64,000 nt of DNA from Asticcacaulis sp. ZE23SCel15 (GTDB lineage: Bacteria > Pseudomonadota > Alphaproteobacteria > Caulobacterales > Caulobacteraceae). Below the pieces are notes generated by a model. That model searched no databases and was not told the origin of the DNA. It saw only the letters and a program-made list of their open reading frames with translations. Positions 45,722 through 54,763 of the stretch are shown piece by piece; position 1 is the first letter of the stretch, and each line of letters starts with the position of its first letter. The translations under genes and the position numbers were made by a program. The stretch spans positions 2,837,001 to 2,901,000 of the forward strand of contig NZ_CP130044.1 in the NCBI RefSeq assembly GCF_030505395.1. The letters run 5' to 3'.

Positions 45722-46596
45722 TTGGTACAGCCGAATGCGGTCATTAATGTGAAAACCCCATGGGGCAAGCCGGTGGTCATCGGCGGCACTCACAAAATCG
45801 CTATCATTGCCGGCCCATGCCAGATGCAAAGTCGCGAACACGCGCTTGAAACAGCGTATGCGCTGAAAGATATCGCGGACCGCCTGGATATCGGCCTGAT
45901 TTACAAAACGTCTTACGATAAAGCCAATCGCACATCGGCCAGCGCGCAACGCGGAATTGGTATGGAAAAGTCTCTGGAGATTTTTCAGGAAATACGCGAA
46001 GCAACGGGTTTGCCGACCCTGACCGATGTTCACGAATCAGCACACTGCGACATCATTAAGGATGTCATTGACGTCATTCAGATTCCTGCATTTCTATGCC
46101 GTCAGACGGATTTGCTGATTGCGGCCGCACAGACTGGGCGCGCTATCAATGTAAAAAAAGGGCAGTTTTTAGCGCCGTGGGATATGAAAAACGTCATTGC
46201 CAAGATCAACAGTGCTGGCAATCCCAATGCTATGGCCTGTGAACGCGGCACGTCTTTTGGCTACAATACGCTGATTTCCGACATGCGCGGTCTGCCCATT
46301 ATGCGCGAAATTGGATGCCCGGTCATATTTGATGCCACCCATTCGGTTCAACAACCGGGCGGGCAGGGCACGTCTTCGGGGGGCAGCGTGAATTCGTGCC
46401 TGTGCTGGCACGCGCGGCCGTAGCCGTTGGCGTTTCAGGCGTCTTCATTGAAACTCACGAAGATCCCGATAATGCACCGTCTGATGGCCCAAACATGGTG
46501 CCTCTAAGCCAGTTTGAAAGCTTGGTGTCTGAACTTCTTGAGTTTGACGCTATAGCCAAGTCAAAGCTTAAAACTCAGCAGCACGCTACGGCTTAA
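45722..46596 (+). pseudogene. kdsA: 3-deoxy-D-manno-octulosonate 8-phosphate synthase gene, frameshifted as read
   Basis: The enzyme joins arabinose 5-phosphate and PEP to make KDO-8-phosphate for lipopolysaccharide. Frame 1 (from a TTG at 45722, with CAGGAG 9 nt upstream) gives the KdsA core: [31 protein letters not shown] and [16 protein letters not shown]. The frame then goes wrong. The normal continuation, [20 protein letters not shown] then [17 protein letters not shown], is read in another frame up to 46596. The break is at a run of six G (46378-46383); one more G would restore a 291-residue enzyme. This could be a sequencing or assembly slip, a real mutation, or programmed slippage. 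Confidence 0.9.
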
Positions 46597-46650
46597 GCCA
46601 AAGTGGCAACGTGTCATGACCTTTAAAGCTTTATATTAGTTCACTCATCT

Positions 46651-47574
46651 ATGGCACTTAAAAAAACTACATTTTTCCAGGATATAGGCTGGCGGATAGA
46701 GGCGGTTTTTTACGACCTGTTTGTCGCCGTGATCCGTGGCTTACCCATAGACATGGCGTCAGATCTGGGCGGGTGGTTATTGAAGACCTTTGGACCGTTA
46801 ACCAGTGTGCAAAAGACTGTGCGCCGCAATCTCGATATAGCGTTTCCAGATCAGGATGAGGCCTGGAAGCGGAACATTGTCACCGCCCAATGGGAAAATC
46901 TGGGCCGTACATTTGCGGAATTTCCGATCATGGACCGCATCCGTATCTCTAACGGACGGGTAGAGGTGGTGGGCGGTGAGCGACTAGAGGCACTGGCGCA
47001 GGCAAGTGCACCGGTAGTTTTTATTTCCGGTCATTTTGCGAACTGGGAAATCATGCCATCTACCATAGTGGATTATAAAGTGCCGTGCCTCATGACCTAT
47101 CGTGCAGCGAATAATCCTTACGTAGATCAACGTATTAAAGATGGCCGCTTTCGTTATGGTGTAAGATTGTTCGCACCCAAAGGTGGTGATGGTGCCAAGG
47201 ATCTGCTGCTGGCTATGGGGCGCGGCGAATCCGTTGCCCTAATGAACGATCAGAAATTCAACAAGGGCGTCCCTACGCCGTTTTTCGACAGTGTTGTTTA
47301 CACGGCGCCGGGCCCAACGCGTCTGGCTATGCGCTTTGGAACGGTTTTACAGCCTATGTCGGTTGAGCGTACGCACAAAGCTCGTTTCCGTGTGATCGTA
47401 CATCCCGCTATCGAAGTCGATAATACTGGCAATCGCGGAACTGACATTGAAACAACCGTCTGTAAGGTTAGCAAGTTTGTTGAGGATTGCGTCCTAAAGC
47501 GTCCCGAAGAATGGTTTTGGGCGCACAAACGCTGGCCTAAAGAAACGTATAAAGTTCGGACGGATCAAAACTGA
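46651..47574 (+). CDS. Lipid A biosynthesis acyltransferase (LpxL/HtrB family)
   Basis: A 307-residue inner-membrane acyltransferase that adds a secondary acyl chain to lipid A. The catalytic HX4E/D motif is His128-FANW-Glu133 in ISGHFANWEIM. Other family blocks are TVRRNLDIAFPDQ, WENLGRTFAEF and MNDQKFNKGVPTPFF. It lies 54 nt downstream of kdsA, and both serve lipopolysaccharide synthesis, so co-expression is likely. The specific acyl donor cannot be read from sequence. Confidence 0.92.
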   Translation: MALKKTTFFQDIGWRIEAVFYDLFVAVIRGLPIDMASDLGGWLLKTFGPLTSVQKTVRRNLDIAFPDQDEAWKRNIVTAQWENLGRTFAEFPIMDRIRISNGRVEVVGGERLEALAQASAPVVFISGHFANWEIMPSTIVDYKVPCLMTYRAANNPYVDQRIKDGRFRYGVRLFAPKGGDGAKDLLLAMGRGESVALMNDQKFNKGVPTPFFDSVVYTAPGPTRLAMRFGTVLQPMSVERTHKARFRVIVHPAIEVDNTGNRGTDIETTVCKVSKFVEDCVLKRPEEWFWAHKRWPKETYKVRTDQN

Positions 47575-47667
47575 CGGCTATGTCATCATATGAAACCGGA
47601 GGTGTTTTGCCACCGGGGCAGAGGAGCTTATGATGCATGCATTATCAAACGAGGCCATAGCACGTTC

Positions 47668-48816
47668 ATGCTGAGACCAGGTTGGTTAAAGGGCAATTGG
47701 GCCATTATTGCACTCGTGGCACTTACGTCTGTGTTGGCGGTGGCACTGATTCTGTTCAGTGATGATATCAAGCGGCACAATCTCGATCCTAAAGTGCCAT
47801 TCCAGACTTATAGACGCCCTGCTGCACCCGATTATAGTAAGTCATCATCGTGGTACATGAATCCGGCTTTATCGGGGGGAATGTCCTCACGCAAAGCCGA
47901 TGTCTTTTTTGTCCACGCCACAAGCTATACAGGCGGAAAAGAATGGCTGGGGGCGATTGATGATCGCGCCACAACGATTGAAATCGAACAAGCGCAACTA
48001 CCAAACTATGCGGCGCCTTTTGCCACGGAGGGTAATGTCTACGCACCGCGTTACCGGCAGGCCAGCCTTTACAGCATGCTCACCCGCCGCGAGGATGCCC
48101 GTGAAGCCCGTCAATTTGCCTATGGGGACGTTGAAAAAGCGTTCGAGGCTTTCTTAAGTCAACGACGCAGCCCGCGCGGATTCGTAGTTGTTGGCGTGGA
48201 GCAGGGTGGTGTATTGCTGGATCGCCTCATCAAAACTAAAATCATGCCTGACGCGCAACTGTCATCGCAAATGATAGCTGCTTATATGATTGAAACCCTT
48301 GTGCCTGTATCAGATTATAATGGCGCAAAAGGCATAAAGGCGTGCCAAAATCGCAATGAAACCGGTTGCATACTGGCTTATCTGAGCGTCGATGACGGAC
48401 GCCCTGATCAGGCGCTTCAGGCTGAGCGTCGCGCACTGATCTGGAATGAAAACCATAATCTTGTGGTTTTGGGTAAGGAAGAGACCCTTTGTGTCAATCC
48501 GCTAATAGGGGGCGTTTCCGAAGCGGATACAGACGAACGCCAAAGCCTTGGGGCCGCTAATGCAACGGGGCTGGAGTGGGACACTCCGCCGGCCTTGGTG
48601 TCACGTAAGGTCAGCGCCCGTTGCCGGGGAGGCATCCTTTATGTCGTGCGACCTAATTCTCCAACATTTCGTGACGACGGTACCTGGACCACACGCGTGA
48701 AGGTCAATAGTTACAATCTCTTTTACGGCGATCTTAAAACCGATTTTCGTGATCGGCTCTATAATTTCCCCTATAATCAAAAAGTTCGGGCCATGACTAG
48801 TAAGCAGGGCAATTAG
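47668..48816 (+). CDS. DUF3089 family membrane-anchored protein (alpha/beta-hydrolase-like)
   Basis: A DUF3089 protein with one N-terminal membrane helix (WAIIALVALTSVLAVALILF) and a large periplasmic domain. Recognisable blocks are ADVFFVHATSYTGGKEWLG, VYAPRYRQASLYS and AFEAFLSQRRSPRGFVVVGVEQGG; the last sits where a hydrolase has GHSQG, but Ser is replaced by Glu, so activity is doubtful. I take the ATG at 47668 because the membrane helix then follows directly. The frame is open to 47590 with a weak start. It ends in a 4-nt overlap with the convergent recG stop. Confidence 0.75.
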   Translation: MLRPGWLKGNWAIIALVALTSVLAVALILFSDDIKRHNLDPKVPFQTYRRPAAPDYSKSSSWYMNPALSGGMSSRKADVFFVHATSYTGGKEWLGAIDDRATTIEIEQAQLPNYAAPFATEGNVYAPRYRQASLYSMLTRREDAREARQFAYGDVEKAFEAFLSQRRSPRGFVVVGVEQGGVLLDRLIKTKIMPDAQLSSQMIAAYMIETLVPVSDYNGAKGIKACQNRNETGCILAYLSVDDGRPDQALQAERRALIWNENHNLVVLGKEETLCVNPLIGGVSEADTDERQSLGAANATGLEWDTPPALVSRKVSARCRGGILYVVRPNSPTFRDDGTWTTRVKVNSYNLFYGDLKTDFRDRLYNFPYNQKVRAMTSKQGN

Positions 48817-50876
48817 TCATTTTTATCAGAGACTTCTATTCTCCAGTCAAAAAGATACTTTAAGATATTCAAGGCTTGTTGTCGCGCCTGCGGCAAACTT
48901 TTTTCTCGCTGAAGAATGTAGACGGCATCTCTGGCGGCCATAGCGACCAAATCGCCATGCTTTTCCGAATCAACAAACCTGTAGTCCGGAAAGCCCGATT
49001 GTTTTGCGCCCAGAACATCACCTTCGCCGCGCAGTTTCCAGTCGGCTTCGGCGATCGCAAAGCCATCTTCGGTATCACGTAGAAGTTCAAGTCGTGCCTG
49101 AGCTGTTTTGCTTAAAGGCGCATCATATAGCAGAATACATACACTCTTATCCGATCCACGCCCTACGCGTCCCCGTAACTGATGCAGTTGCGCTAGACCG
49201 AACCTTTCAGCCTGTTCGATGATAATGATCGTAGCATTGGGCACATCAATGCCAACCTCAACTACGGTCGTTGCGCACAGCAATTTAAGTTCGTTTCGCG
49301 CGAACCGACTGACCACGGCATCTTTCTCAATAGACGGCATGCGTCCGTGAACCAGACCGATTTCTGTCCCGAAGATCTCGGTTAGCTCGCGGTGACGGGC
49401 CTCGACCGCGATCAAGTCGCTTTCGGCGGTCTCCTCCACCAGAGGGCAAATCCAATAGGCCTGTGCGCCGTCGGAAATAGCCGTTTTCAACCGATTAAAC
49501 ACATCTCCGAGGCGGGCACGAGGAATGACGGCCGTTTGTATAGGCTGACGTCCCGCCGGCTTTTCATCAAGTACACTCAGATCCGCCTCACCATAGGCCG
49601 TAAGGGCCAAGGTGCGCGGTATGGGCGTCGCCGACATCGAAAGATAATGAACGCTGTCGCCCTTGAGGAACAGCTTCTGGCGCTGTCCCACACCAAAGCG
49701 GTGCTGCTCATCAATGACGGCCAGTTGCAATCCTCTGAAATCTACGCCGTCCTGAAAAACAGCGTGGGTGCCAAAAATGATGGCGGCTTCACCCGTGGCG
49801 ACGGCGGCGCGTTTTTGTTCGCGCACGGCGCCCTTGTCGCGTCCAGTCATCAAAACAGATGTCAGGCCAAGAGGTTCAAGAATAGGCTGGGTTTTTTCAT
49901 AATGCTGCCGTGCCAGAATTTCGGTAGGCGCCATCATGACACTCTGAAAACCATTATCGGCGACGTCGATCATGGCCATGAGCGCCACCAGAGTCTTACC
50001 GGAACCGACATCACCCTGGATCAGTCGGTTCATCCGATAACCTGACGACAAATCGTGCCGGATATCCTCCAGCGCGCGATGTTGCGCGCCAGTAAACGTG
50101 AACGGCAGGCAGGCTTGCGCTTTGCTGGCTAAATCATAGCTTTTCAATATCAGGGCGGGGCTAGCCTGACGGTTAGCTTTTCGGCCCTTTAACGCCAGTT
50201 GATGCGCCAGAGCTTCATCATAGGCCAATCGGCGTCGGTAAAGATGGTTGGGGTCTATATCCGTAAGAGCCTGTGGGGCATGCGCGCCATGCAGCGAAGC
50301 GTTGAAAGGGGACCACCCCTCTTTGCGCAGAATCTCAGCATCAATCCATTCCGGAAGATCCGGCAGGTTTGCCATTGCCGAATTAACAAAACGGCGAAGC
50401 ATCCGCGAACTTATGGCCTGAGTGGCGGGGTAAATCGTTTCATAGCGGGGAATATCTGAGGCATGATCTTCATCCACCACATAATCAGGATGAGTGATCT
50501 GCAATGATCCGTTAAAGCTTTCCACGCGGCCACTCACCCACCGTTTAGTCCCAACAGGATGTTTTTGTTCAAACCCTTTGATCTTATGAAAATAAACCAA
50601 CTGAAGATCGCCGTCGGGATCTGAGGTCATTATGCGCTGAGGTCCACGCAGGTTGCCGGGATAGGCTTTAATAGTGATTTCAATTGTCTGGACCTGCCCC
50701 ACAATGGCTTTGTCGAGTGTGGTTACTGGCCGCTCAATAACATTCGCGGGGAGTGTGAACACCAGATCGCGAACAAACGCGCCAACGTGCTTGATTAAAA
50801 GCGGCGCAATTTTAGGTCCAACCCCTTTCAGGGCGGATAAAGACGTGTAATAGGGGAATAGAATCTCCGGTCTCAT
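48813..50876 (-). CDS. recG: ATP-dependent DNA helicase RecG
   Basis: A 687-residue superfamily 2 helicase that remodels stalled replication forks and branched DNA. The N-terminal wedge/OB domain starts with ALKGVGPKIAPLLIKH. Helicase motifs are GDVGSGKTLVALMAM (Walker A), VIDEQHRFGVGQR (motif II), LSMSATPIPRTLALTAYG and QLHQLRGRVGRGSDKS. The tail ends LGAKQSGFPDYRFVD plus a short helical end. It is divergent from sdhE over 100 bp and converges on the DUF3089 gene. Confidence 0.97.
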   Translation of the reverse strand: MRPEILFPYYTSLSALKGVGPKIAPLLIKHVGAFVRDLVFTLPANVIERPVTTLDKAIVGQVQTIEITIKAYPGNLRGPQRIMTSDPDGDLQLVYFHKIKGFEQKHPVGTKRWVSGRVESFNGSLQITHPDYVVDEDHASDIPRYETIYPATQAISSRMLRRFVNSAMANLPDLPEWIDAEILRKEGWSPFNASLHGAHAPQALTDIDPNHLYRRRLAYDEALAHQLALKGRKANRQASPALILKSYDLASKAQACLPFTFTGAQHRALEDIRHDLSSGYRMNRLIQGDVGSGKTLVALMAMIDVADNGFQSVMMAPTEILARQHYEKTQPILEPLGLTSVLMTGRDKGAVREQKRAAVATGEAAIIFGTHAVFQDGVDFRGLQLAVIDEQHRFGVGQRQKLFLKGDSVHYLSMSATPIPRTLALTAYGEADLSVLDEKPAGRQPIQTAVIPRARLGDVFNRLKTAISDGAQAYWICPLVEETAESDLIAVEARHRELTEIFGTEIGLVHGRMPSIEKDAVVSRFARNELKLLCATTVVEVGIDVPNATIIIIEQAERFGLAQLHQLRGRVGRGSDKSVCILLYDAPLSKTAQARLELLRDTEDGFAIAEADWKLRGEGDVLGAKQSGFPDYRFVDSEKHGDLVAMAARDAVYILQREKSLPQARQQALNILKYLFDWRIEVSDKND

Positions 50877-50976
50877 CGGAATTGATCATGCCGCATGGTC
50901 ATGCATATGAATAGTCACCGCAGATCCATTATATTCGCCTTATCCCCCTCTTTCGGAGGGCTGGAGCCACAAACTC

Positions 50977-51264
50977 ATGACCGAAGCCCGCAATGAAAAT
51001 CGTCTGGCGCGTGAGCGTAAATTATCTTTTCGTGCATGGCGTCGCGGCTTTAAAGAGGCGGACATTATATTAGGGAATTATGCCGACGATCGTCTAAGCA
51101 CCATGACCGAAGAACAACTTGATATCTTCGAAGTTTTAATCGAAGTTCCGGATCAGGATCTTTACGGCTGGATCATTGAGCGCGACCCAACACCCGATGA
51201 GTTTAAGTCAGTAATTATGAATGAACTCAATCAATATTATAAAAAAGCTTATACGAAACTTTAA
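50977..51264 (+). CDS. sdhE: Succinate dehydrogenase assembly factor SdhE (FAD assembly factor, DUF339)
   Basis: A 95-residue all-helical factor that helps attach FAD covalently to succinate dehydrogenase SdhA. The family RGxxE motif is present as RRGFKEADI (Arg-Gly-Phe-Lys-Glu), followed by DEQLDIFEVLIE-type helices and the ending YGWIIERDPTPDEF. It lies 6 nt upstream of mfd, so the two are co-transcribed, and divergent from recG, an order common in alphaproteobacteria. Confidence 0.9.
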   Translation: MTEARNENRLARERKLSFRAWRRGFKEADIILGNYADDRLSTMTEEQLDIFEVLIEVPDQDLYGWIIERDPTPDEFKSVIMNELNQYYKKAYTKL

Positions 51265-51270
51265 TCCAGT

Positions 51271-54200
51271 ATGACTGATTTAGCGACCGTTTCAGGCAAG
51301 TCTCACCAATTAACGCTGACCGGATGTCCGCCGGGTTTTGACAGCCTTATTCTGTCGGATATGGTGCGTTCAGAAGGCTTTGGCGTCTTTGTGGCGCGCG
51401 ATTATGGCCGTATGAACGCAGTCGCGGAGGAGCTTAATTTTTACGCGCCTGATCTGGAGGTCATAAAGCTGCCGGCATGGGACTGCTTGCCCTATGACCG
51501 CGTTAGCCCCAGCGGTGGGCTGGTGGCACAGCGTATGGCCAGCCTGACAAGGCTTCAGGCTTCGGTCGATCAGAAAAATCGCACAAAGCCAATGCTGGTG
51601 CTTACTACGGCCGCGGCAATCACTCAGAAAGTGCCCCCCAGGGAGGCTACCCAGGATAGTTATCTGTCCCTGCGCCCAGGCCAGACGATCGATATCTCAA
51701 AACTCGAAAGCTATTTTACCCGCAACGGCTACAATCGCGTATCAACAGTATCCGAACGGGGCGAATTCGCGGTCAGGGGCGGCATTGTAGACGTTTTCTC
51801 CCCCAGTCAGGATGAGCCGGTTCGCCTTGATTTTTTCGGCGATACGCTTGAGTTGTTACGTAGTTTTGACCCCGAAACCCAGAGATCTCTGAAGACTATA
51901 CATAGCCTTGATTTTATGGCCGTCAGTGAAGTGTTACTTGATGACGAAAGCATTAAACGCTTTCGTCAGGGATACTTAGAGGCTTTTGGTACAGCGGGGG
52001 ATGACCCACTTTACGCTGCCATATCCAGCGGAATACGTCGTCAGGGCATGGAGCATATGCTGCCTTTGTTTTATCCAAAACTTGGTAGCGTTTTTGACTA
52101 TTTTCCGGCTGATAGCCTGATCTTTTTGGACCCGCTGGCAGAGGCCGCCTTCGAAGAGCGCCAGGTTAGTATTGAGGATGCCTATCAGGCCCGAAAGTCG
52201 GCGTCAGAACAAAAGGGCGGAGCATCTTATCGGGCCTTGCCACCTGGCAGATTGTATTTGGCGGTAGATGAGTGGCATACGGCCCTAACGCGATGCCGCA
52301 TCCGCCGCTTTGAGGCTATGTATCGTGAGGGGAACGGCGTAGTCGATCTGGGCGCGCGGGCCGGTAGAAGCTTTGCGGCTGAAAGGCTTCAGGACAGCGT
52401 AAATTTGTTTACCGCCGTTGCGGACCACGCCAAAGCACTATCCAAAGCCGGCAAGCGCGTCATCTTCGCGTCGTGGACAGATGGCTCATCTGAACGGCTT
52501 TCGATTTTATTAAATGATCATGGTCTGGGGACCATCCGGCAGGCGACGACATGGTCAGAAGCCATGACGTTTGGGGTGGCCGGCACCAAAGCTAAACCGA
52601 TTCAGCGGGCTGTTTTACCGCTTGATCAAGGCTTTGAAACCGAAACTCTGGCAATAATTTCAGAAACCGATATCTTAGGTGACAGGTTAGCTAGACCACG
52701 TAAGCGTCGAAGGGCTAACAATTTTCTGGCCGAAGCTTCAGCTCTGTCTCAAGGTGATTTGGTCGTTCACATTGAGCATGGCATCGGCCGTTATGATGGT
52801 CTGAAAACACTGACCGTAGACCAGGCACCTCATGATTGCCTTGAACTGCAATATGCCAGTGATGCTAAACTGTATCTGCCGGTGGAAAATATTGACCTCC
52901 TGACCCGTTATGGTGCCGATAGTGATAGCGCCCAATTGGATCGTCTGGGCTCGGCCAGTTGGCAGGCACGTAAGGCTAAGGCTAAAGACCGTCTGCGTGA
53001 GATGGCAGACGGGCTCATTCAATTGGCAGCGGCCAGAGCGCTCAAGGTTGGGGTTCAGATTGATCCGCCGTCCGGGCTTTATGATGAGTTTTGCGCTCAG
53101 TTTCCGTATGAGGAGACCGAAGACCAGCTTAATGCTATTGCCGATGTGCTCGAAGATCTGTCTAAGGGCCATCCTATGGACAGGCTCATTTGCGGTGATG
53201 TTGGCTTTGGTAAAACTGAAGTGGCGCTTCGGGCCGCATTTGTAGTCGCCATGTCAGGGCAGCAGGTGGCGATAGTTTGCCCCACGACATTGCTGGCACG
53301 GCAGCACTTCAAGACCTTCAGTCAGCGTTTCCAGGGCTGGCCTGTGCGCGTCCGCCATTTATCGCGTATGGTCACTCGAAAAGAGGCTGATGAAACTCGC
53401 GAGGGCTTGAAAAATGGCGAAATTGAAATCGTTATCGGCACGCATGCTATCCTGTCTGAACAGGTGAGCTTTAAGAATTTAGGCATTGTAATTGTTGATG
53501 AAGAGCAACATTTTGGAGTCAAGCACAAAGAGAAATTAAAAACACTGCGGGCGGATGTTCATATGCTGTCGCTATCGGCGACGCCTATCCCGCGCACCCT
53601 GCAAATGGCCTTGTCCGGTATCCGGGAAATGTCAATTATTGCCACACCACCTGTTGATAGGCTGGCGGTACGCACCTATGTCCTGCCGTTTGATCAGGTG
53701 TCTGTGCGTGAAGCCTTGTTGCGGGAAAAATACCGCGGAGGGCAGGCCTATTATGTCGTGCCACGCCTAAGCGATTTACCGGATATAGAGGCGTTTTTAC
53801 GCGAGCAAGTACCTGAGATCAAATTTATCGTAGGCCACGGCCAGTTATCTCCCACACAGTTAGAAGATGTCATGACGGCCTTTTATGAGGGCCAGTATGA
53901 TGTGCTTGTGTCAACGACGATCGTTGAATCAGGGCTTGATGTGCCCACGGCCAATACCCTCATCGTCCATCGGGCTGATATGTTCGGATTATCGCAGCTT
54001 TATCAGATCCGTGGACGGGTGGGGCGCTCTAAGACCCGTGCGTTTGCCTATCTGACAACGCCGCCGAACAAAACCTTAAGTGTCGCCTCAGAAAAAAGGC
54101 TTAGGGTATTGCAATCCCTGGATAATCTTGGGGCAGGGTTCCAGCTTGCCAGCCATGATCTGGATATTCGTGGCGGGGGGAATTTGCTTGGTAATGAACA

Positions 54201-54753
54201 GTCCGGTCACATTCGTGAAATTGGCGTGGAGCTGTATCAGCAAATGCTCGAAGATGCCGTTGCAGAGCTAAGAGCTAAAGGTGAAACCGTTATCGATGAC
54301 CGCGGGTGGTCACCGCAAATCAATGCCGGTGCTGCGGTTATGATCCCGGAAGAGTATATTCAGGACCTAAATATTCGTTTGTCACTCTATCGCCGTGTGT
54401 CTGAGGCTGAAAAACTGGAAGATCGCGAAGCGCTGGCGGCTGAGTTGATAGATCGCTTTGGGCCCATACCTGACGAAGCGCAGCAACTACTCAAGGTTGT
54501 CGGGATCAAAGGGCTTTGCCGTCAGGCCAATGTCGCAAAGATTGATGTGGGGCCAAAAGGCGCCGTTATCACGTTTCGTAATGATCATTTTGCCAATCCC
54601 AGCAGCCTCATAGGGCTAATTCAGGCACGGCCCGGTGACTGGCGGCTGCGTCCCGATCAGAAGCTTCTAGTTAAGGGGGAATGGGAAAGCGGCGCTGAGC
54701 GTCTTCAGGCGGCGGAGAAAATAATGAAAGATCTGGCGGCTTTGGTGGTTTAA
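51271..54753 (+). CDS. mfd: Transcription-repair coupling factor Mfd
   Basis: A 1160-residue translocase that removes stalled RNA polymerase and recruits UvrA to transcribed-strand lesions. The UvrB-homology region is N-terminal (LPAWDCLPYDRVSPS; RGEFAVRGGIVDVFSP). The RNA-polymerase-interacting domain contains GDLVVHIEHGIGRYDGL. The RecG-like motor has CGDVGFGKTEVALRAAF, VDEEQHFGVKHKEKLK and LSATPIPRTLQMALSG, with QIRGRVGRSKTRAFAYL near the end of the motor. All domains are in place. The stop is 10 nt from the convergent popA stop. Confidence 0.97.
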   Translation: MTDLATVSGKSHQLTLTGCPPGFDSLILSDMVRSEGFGVFVARDYGRMNAVAEELNFYAPDLEVIKLPAWDCLPYDRVSPSGGLVAQRMASLTRLQASVDQKNRTKPMLVLTTAAAITQKVPPREATQDSYLSLRPGQTIDISKLESYFTRNGYNRVSTVSERGEFAVRGGIVDVFSPSQDEPVRLDFFGDTLELLRSFDPETQRSLKTIHSLDFMAVSEVLLDDESIKRFRQGYLEAFGTAGDDPLYAAISSGIRRQGMEHMLPLFYPKLGSVFDYFPADSLIFLDPLAEAAFEERQVSIEDAYQARKSASEQKGGASYRALPPGRLYLAVDEWHTALTRCRIRRFEAMYREGNGVVDLGARAGRSFAAERLQDSVNLFTAVADHAKALSKAGKRVIFASWTDGSSERLSILLNDHGLGTIRQATTWSEAMTFGVAGTKAKPIQRAVLPLDQGFETETLAIISETDILGDRLARPRKRRRANNFLAEASALSQGDLVVHIEHGIGRYDGLKTLTVDQAPHDCLELQYASDAKLYLPVENIDLLTRYGADSDSAQLDRLGSASWQARKAKAKDRLREMADGLIQLAAARALKVGVQIDPPSGLYDEFCAQFPYEETEDQLNAIADVLEDLSKGHPMDRLICGDVGFGKTEVALRAAFVVAMSGQQVAIVCPTTLLARQHFKTFSQRFQGWPVRVRHLSRMVTRKEADETREGLKNGEIEIVIGTHAILSEQVSFKNLGIVIVDEEQHFGVKHKEKLKTLRADVHMLSLSATPIPRTLQMALSGIREMSIIATPPVDRLAVRTYVLPFDQVSVREALLREKYRGGQAYYVVPRLSDLPDIEAFLREQVPEIKFIVGHGQLSPTQLEDVMTAFYEGQYDVLVSTTIVESGLDVPTANTLIVHRADMFGLSQLYQIRGRVGRSKTRAFAYLTTPPNKTLSVASEKRLRVLQSLDNLGAGFQLASHDLDIRGGGNLLGNEQSGHIREIGVELYQQMLEDAVAELRAKGETVIDDRGWSPQINAGAAVMIPEEYIQDLNIRLSLYRRVSEAEKLEDREALAAELIDRFGPIPDEAQQLLKVVGIKGLCRQANVAKIDVGPKGAVITFRNDHFANPSSLIGLIQARPGDWRLRPDQKLLVKGEWESGAERLQAAEKIMKDLAALVV

Positions 54754-54763
54754 GGCCTCCAGA

